Assembly: GCA_935421135.1 (NCBI GenBank)
Contig: OW285195.1
Location: 16,196,158-16,260,157, forward strand
Direction: 5' to 3'
DNA: 64,000 nucleotides
Origin: Bugulina stolonifera
Taxonomy: Eukaryota > Bryozoa > Gymnolaemata > Cheilostomatida > Bugulidae
How positions within the stretch are numbered: position 1 is the first letter of the stretch; every line of letters begins with the position of its first letter. A program made the translations under genes and the position numbers. Below, in pieces: positions 58,840 to 64,000 of the stretch. Below the pieces are notes generated by a model. The model was not told the origin of the DNA. It searched no databases and saw nothing but the letters and a program-made list of their open reading frames with translations.

Positions 58840-61800
58840 TCAGTTAGCTGGCTTGCTCCTCTCTCTGCGAGAGAAGACAATGCGGTGAGGATACGGTTTA
58901 CTGTTGATTCCACCCATATTTATCAACGGAGGTTTGGCGTCCCCTTCATACGTTACTGAATATTTCTGTAGAATTCTTGTGAGAACCAGGAAGACCTCCA
59001 TCTTTCCGAGAGGTATTGCAATGCACTGTCTTCTCCCTGTCAGATAGAATCACACAAACTATGTACTACCTCACTATGATAGTAATAGTGACTGTATCTA
59101 CTCACCTACCTAGATTTAGTACTACCTCTGCACTCACTTACCTCGACTTAGTACTACCTCTGCACTCACTTACATAGACTTAGTACTACCTCTGCACTCA
59201 CTTACATAGACTTAGTACTACCTCTGCACTCACTTACATAGACTTAGTACTACCTCTGCACTCACTTACATAGACTGCATTGACACACCTACCTAGATTA
59301 AACGCTGACTCTACACACTTACATAGGTTACATCTTATCTCTACACACCCACCTAGACCAAATGCTGCCTCTACACACGCCTTCTTCTTCTCAATGTCTC
59401 CTCTAAAGAATCTCTCTGGATCAAATTCATCAGCTTTACTGAAGACTTGAGGGTCGTTGTAGACCGAGTCAATATTAAACATAAGCTCGGTGTTAGCTGG
59501 TATTACCTGTAAATAATATAACTGTTGTGTTAGGCCTATCAGTTATCCGCTCAGTAGTACAATATAATATGTATGTATTTTGTATACAGTGTATCAGTTA
59601 TCAGTGTTGATAAGTATATACTGGTTATCAGTGTGGACAAGTATATACTGGTTATCAGTGTTGATAAGCATATACTGGTTATCAGTGTTGACAAGTATAT
59701 ACTGGTTATCAGTGTTGATAAGTATATACTGGTTATCAGTGTTGACAATTATATACTGGTTATCATTGTTGATAAGTACATACTGATTATCAGTGTTGAC
59801 AAGTATATACTGGTTATCATTGTTGATAAGTATATACTAATTATCAGTGTTGATAAGTATATACTAATTATCAGTGTTGATAAGTATTTACTGGTTATCA
59901 GTGTTGACAAGTATATACTAATTATCAGTGTTGATAAGTATATACTGGTTATCAGTGTTGACAGGTACATACTGATTATCAGTGTTGACAAGTATATACT
60001 GGTTATCATTGTTGATAAGCATATACTGGTTATCAGTGTTGATAAGCATAATATACTGGTTATCAGTGTTGAGTAATGATAGCCTACCATTCCACCAATG
60101 ACCATCTCCTTCTCTGTGGTACGGGGAGAGAGCACATGGATGCACTCTGAGTGTCTGAAGGTCTCTAGTACAAAGGCGTCAGTGTAGGGCATCTTCTCTC
60201 TCTTAGAGTACTCCGGTACCGAATCTACAGCTACAGGGCAGGTGTATGTACATTCCCAACATGTGAAGGTACATAACATACACTACCGATAGAGCGCAAT
60301 GTTGGATGATGTATACATAGCCTTAGAACCTCATATTCACTTACCAATGACCTCATCTATTTCCTGGTGAACCTTTTGCTGCATGTGCGGATAAACAGAG
60401 AGGTAGAGCAGGGCCCAGCACAGATATGACCCTGACGCCGTACTTCCCGCATACATCTGTTGGACCATGCTTGCAATGTTGGCATCTACATGTGTGCAAA
60501 CAAAGTGTTCTGTGTGTTATGTATAACTAATCAGTTTGGAGTGTACAGTTACCAGCTACTAGTACATGGTTACAGTTAGTTACCAGCTACTAGTACATGG
60601 TTACAGTCAGTTACCAGCTACTAGTACATGGTTACAGTCAGTTACCAGTTACTACCAGCTACTAGTACATGGTTACAGTCAGTTACCAGCTACTAGTACA
60701 TGGTTATAGTCAGTTATCAGCTACTAGTACATGGTTACAGTCAGTTACCAGCTACTAGTACATGGTTACAGTCAGTTACCAGTTACTACCAGCTACTAGT
60801 ACATGGTTATAGTTAGTTACCAGCTACTAGTACATGGTTACAGTCAGTTACCAGCTACTAGTACATGGTTACAGTCAGTTACCAGTTACTACCAGCTACT
60901 AGTACATGGTTATAGTTAGTTACCAGCTACTAGTACATGGTTACAGTCAGTTACCAGCTACTAGTACATGGTTACAGTCAGTTACCAGCTACTAGTACAT
61001 GGTTACAGTCAGTTACTACCAGCTACTAGTACATGGTTACAGTTAGTTACCAGCTACTAGTACATGGTTACAGTCAGTTACCAGCTACTAGTACATGGTT
61101 ACAGTCAGTTACCAGTTACTACCAGCTACTAGTACATGGTTACAGTCAGTTACCAGCTACTAGTACATGGTTACAGTCAGTTACCAGTTACTACCAGCTA
61201 CTAGTACATGGTTACAGTTAGTTACCAGCTACTAGTACATGGTTACAGTCAGTTACCAGCTACTAGTACATGGTTACAGTCAGTTACCAGTTACTACCAG
61301 CTACTAGTACATGGTTACAGTCAGTTACCAGCTACTAGTACATGGTTACAGTCAGTTACCAGTTACTACCAGCTACTAGTACATGGTTACAGTTAGTTAC
61401 CAGCTACTAGTACATGGTTACAGTCAGTTACCAGCTACTAGTACATGGTTACAGTCAGTTACCAGTTACTACCAGCTACTAGTACATGGTTACAGTCAGT
61501 TACCAGCTACTAGTACATGGTTACAGTCAGTTACCAGTTACTACCAGCTACTAGTACATGGTTACAGTTAGTTACCAGCTACTAGTACATGGTTACAGTC
61601 AGTTACCAGCTACTAGTACATGGTTACAGTCAGTTACCAGTTACTACCAGCTACTAGTACATGGTTACAGTCAGTTACCAGCTACTAGTACATGGTTACA
61701 GTCAGTTACCAGTTACTACCAGCTACTAGTACATGGTTACAGTTAGTTACCAGCTACTAGTACATGGTTACAGTCAGTTACCAGCTACTAGTACATGGTT

Positions 61801-63970
61801 ACAGTCAGTTACCAGCTACTAGTACATGGTTACAGTCAGTTACCAGTTACTACCAGCTACTAGTACATGGTTACAGTCAGTTACCAGCTACTAGTACATG
61901 GTTACAGTCAGTTACCAGTTACTACCAGCTACTAGTACATGGTTACAGTTAGTTACCAGCTACTAGTACATGGTTACAGTCAGTTACCAGCTACTACCAG
62001 CTACTAGTACATGGTTACAGTCAGTTACCAGCTACTAGTACATGGTTATAGTCAGTTATCAGCTACTAGTACATGGTTACAGTCAGTTACCAGCTACTAG
62101 TACATGGTTACAGTCATTTACCAGCTACTAGTACATGGTTACAGTCAGTTACCAGCTACTAGTACATGGTTGCAGTCAGTTACCAGCTACTAGTACATGG
62201 TTACAGTCAGTTACCAGCTACTAGTACATGGTTGCAGTCAGTTACCAGCTACTAGTACATGGTTATAGTTAGTTACCAGCTACTAGTACATGGTTACAGT
62301 CAGTTACCAGTTACTACCAGCTACTAGTACATGGTTGCAGTCAGTTACCAGCTACTAGTACATGGTTATAGTCGCGTAACATAAGTATCACCTGTGTAAG
62401 AACTTACCAAACACACCAAGGTCGCCATCCTCGGGTCGGTACTGTAGGAGCATGTGGTCGAGCATTAGATCTGGAGAGCAGCCATCTTGTAACTCTCGCC
62501 GTCTCTGAGTGACAATCTGATCAAAGTTTGCCAGAATCTTTCTAAATGTGGAACAATAATCTCTCTCTGCAGCGGCAGAACCAAATAGATCTCCTGGAAT
62601 CCACTTGGTGAATGGAATGCTAGCTGCGTATGTGATGTTGTGCTTGTGTTCTTTGTGGATAAGCTCCTGATGTTCCATGGCCTTAGGATCGTCATAATCA
62701 TATGCCTCGCCCGTTAGTGTGCTGATAAGAATGTTAGTAGCAACTAAAGTGAGGGGGGTTATGGTGTCCAAACCCTCTCCAGACTTGAGCCTTGCATCTA
62801 TAAAATACTCACAGAACTTGTCTGCTTCCGCCAGCACATGCGGTTCCATCACAGACTTACCCATTCCTTCTTTGTTTAGAAAGGTTGTGGCCTGTCGCCG
62901 TGCTTTCTTTGCATCAGCCCACTGGACATGCCTGGCAATTCCTGGAATTAATATAGCAATTGAGACTAAAACAAGATGTTAGACTCTGTGGTCTACCGAC
63001 CTAATCTGTTATATTAGATACGCACAGGCCTCAGTTTGAGCAGTCTCCCCATTTATGGAAGATGCTTTCATTTTGCAAGTAGGGAGAGAGATCGTAGGTT
63101 AAAGCTGTTTTAGCTCCTTTTATATACATGTACATGTGTTTACATGTGGACTACATGTAGATAATGCTTATGTATAATTATTTATATTCTATGGAGGAAG
63201 TAGCAGAGGCATGCCATCTAGTGTAAAATCAAATTTGTCTGGTTTACTACCTGCTAGTATAAGTAGGAGCTGCATGCCTTCCATTCAGTATTACATTACA
63301 TGTTTGTGCCATTCTAGAGTTTTACTGGTTGATTATAGATATTGTAAGCACCTGGTCTCACGGTGAATATTTCTCTCCTCCAGTCTGGTAGACCAGCATG
63401 GCTTCTCATGCTAGTTATCTTGTTGTTAAGTACAAGAGCTCTGTGGAAATTGGTGTAGCTTGAGATGACTACTCTATAGGCTCCGCCCATCCATACAGTG
63501 AATACCTGCACATTAGCAGCAGTAGCGACATAGTGTTTGTTTGATATAAGCTGCAGTGTGTGTTTGATATAAGCTGCAGTGTTTGTTTGATATAAGCTAC
63601 AGTGTATGTTTGATATAAGCCGCAGTGTTTGTTTGATATAAGCTACAGTGTATGTTTGATATAAGCTGCAGTGTATGTTTGATATAAGCTGCAGTGTATG
63701 TTTGATATAAGCTGCAGTGTATGTTTGATATAAGCTACAGTGTGTAGATGTGTCATTGTAACTTACATTACCATATACTTTCTGGTTCTCCCGGAAGAAC
63801 TTGATAAGACCGCCAGCCTTTCTAATCTGAGCTGCATGTCCATAGAAAGGATGTACCCAAGGTCCTGGTGGTAGAATGTGGCCCCGTTTTCTAGTGAAGT
63901 AGTGGTAGGCTACAGCTACCACAATAGCAACTGCAGACAATATTCCTGTGAGAGTATGTGGCTGTATCAT
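58840..63970 (-). CDS. Microsomal cytochrome P450 (clan-2-like)
   Basis: Seven exons on the minus strand, all in phase: 63970-63767, 63505-63352, 62941-62408, 60485-60345, 60230-60088, 59506-59353, 59036-58840; 508 residues, the normal length. The ATG at 63970 gives a hydrophobic N-terminal anchor followed by a basic stretch and the proline hinge LPPGPW, so the protein should be ER-bound. Signatures: I-helix AGSTASGS, K-helix ETFR, PERF region DPERFF, and heme loop FGLGRRQCIAIPLG, with the thiolate Cys present and Ala where the last Gly of FGxGxRxCxG usually stands. The heme-loop exon ends inside FGLG at a donor duplicated in tandem. Substrate unknown. It needs P450 reductase and NADPH. Confidence 0.94.
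59080..59353 (-). repeat. About 32-bp donor-junction repeat, about 8 diverged copies
   Basis: On the minus strand the exon end TGTGTAGAGGCAGCATTTGG, TCTAG|GTGGGT is followed by diverged copies (TGTGTAGAGTCAGCGTTTAA, TCTAG|GTAGGT; then GAGTGCAGAGGTAGTACTAA, GTCTAT|GTAAGT repeated). The copies nearest the exon remain open in frame. Confidence 0.75.
59580..60072. repeat. 27-bp minisatellite, about 18 copies
   Basis: Unit core TATACTGGTTATCAGTGTTG plus A(T/C)AAGTA. The nine-codon period produces spurious frames of 167 and 176 codons. It lies in a P450 intron. Confidence 0.95.
60540..62375. repeat. 31-bp minisatellite with 175-bp higher-order repeat
   Basis: Unit core CAGCTACTAGTACATGGTTA plus CAGTCAGTTAC, with an occasional longer unit containing AGTTACTACC. 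Identical blocks recur at 61033, 61208, 61383 and 61558 (175-bp spacing), then 61764. It fills the intron between P450 exons 62408 and 60485. Confidence 0.95.
63530..63742. repeat. About 23-bp tandem repeat, about 9 copies
   Basis: Units read GTTTGATATAAGCTGCAGTG with one- to three-base length variation, in the first intron of the P450 gene close to its donor. Confidence 0.93.
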
Positions 63971-64000
63971 CCCTTCTTCTCTCTGCTTCACTAGATAGAT

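Noticed and set aside
59573..60279. Frames of 167 and 176 codons
   Set aside because: Produced by the 27-bp minisatellite; only the part at 60088-60230 is a true P450 exon.
61033..61952. Five identical 62-codon frames starting MVTVSYQLLVHGYS
   Set aside because: They are copies of the 175-bp higher-order repeat in a P450 intron, not a gene family.
1..64000. tRNA or rRNA genes
   Set aside because: No cloverleaf with A/B boxes or rRNA-like conserved segment was recognised by eye; a tRNAscan-SE/Infernal run would be needed to exclude small RNAs.

Overview
This is a eukaryotic, intron-rich animal window. Genes are split into many short exons with GT-AG introns, AT-rich intergenic DNA, non-LTR retrotransposon remnants, foldback/MITE-like elements and a very large amount of tandem repeat. 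The gene families (paired DEG/ENaC channels, an ankyrin-TKL-like kinase, a microsomal P450, a chondroitin-synthase-like glycosyltransferase) fit an early-branching metazoan. A sponge is my best guess, but the sequence alone does not prove it. All exon coordinates were derived by hand from splice sites, reading-frame phase and family homology.

Layout: (1) about 1.9-9.9 kb, plus strand: 3' part of a two-module glycosyltransferase. (2) 11.9-18.8 kb, minus strand: DEG/ENaC channel A, 14 exons, with a decayed reverse-transcriptase fragment in its last intron. (3) 20.7-28.4 kb (possibly to 29.6 kb), minus: DEG/ENaC channel B, a tandem paralogue with matching exon phases. (4) 32.6-34.4 kb, plus: 5'-truncated, frameshifted jockey/CR1-like non-LTR element. 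(5) 34.5-39.2 kb, minus: ankyrin-repeat protein kinase with an apparent 13-nt deletion in its ankyrin exon. (6) 40.3-43.8 kb (perhaps to 44.4 kb), minus: single-pass membrane protein with a PPSY motif. (7) 46.1-47.0 kb: non-autonomous hAT-like element. (8) 47.2-55.6 kb, plus: complete 7-exon aldo/keto reductase whose first intron holds a roughly 4-kb 62-bp satellite. (9) 56.6-57.9 kb, plus: exon-like pieces of an unidentified gene. (10) 58.8-64.0 kb, minus: complete 7-exon cytochrome P450.

The most unusual signal is a recurring architecture: minisatellites whose repeat unit spans an exon-intron junction, so the splice site itself has been copied in tandem. I see it at eight junctions in five genes: glycosyltransferase exons at 1906 and 3305 (acceptors), channel B at 28254 and 26093 (donors), aldo/keto reductase at 52029 and 55409 (acceptors), P450 at 59353 (donor), and the unidentified gene at 57786 (acceptor). 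At channel B each 22-nt unit is the last 18 nt of the exon plus the first 4 nt of the intron, in about 33 copies. At the reductase the main unit is 21 nt without a stop codon, so upstream acceptors could add 7-residue blocks. Both DEG/ENaC paralogues also carry a polybasic furin-type site in an extracellular linker, resembling the proteolytic-activation layout of vertebrate ENaC.
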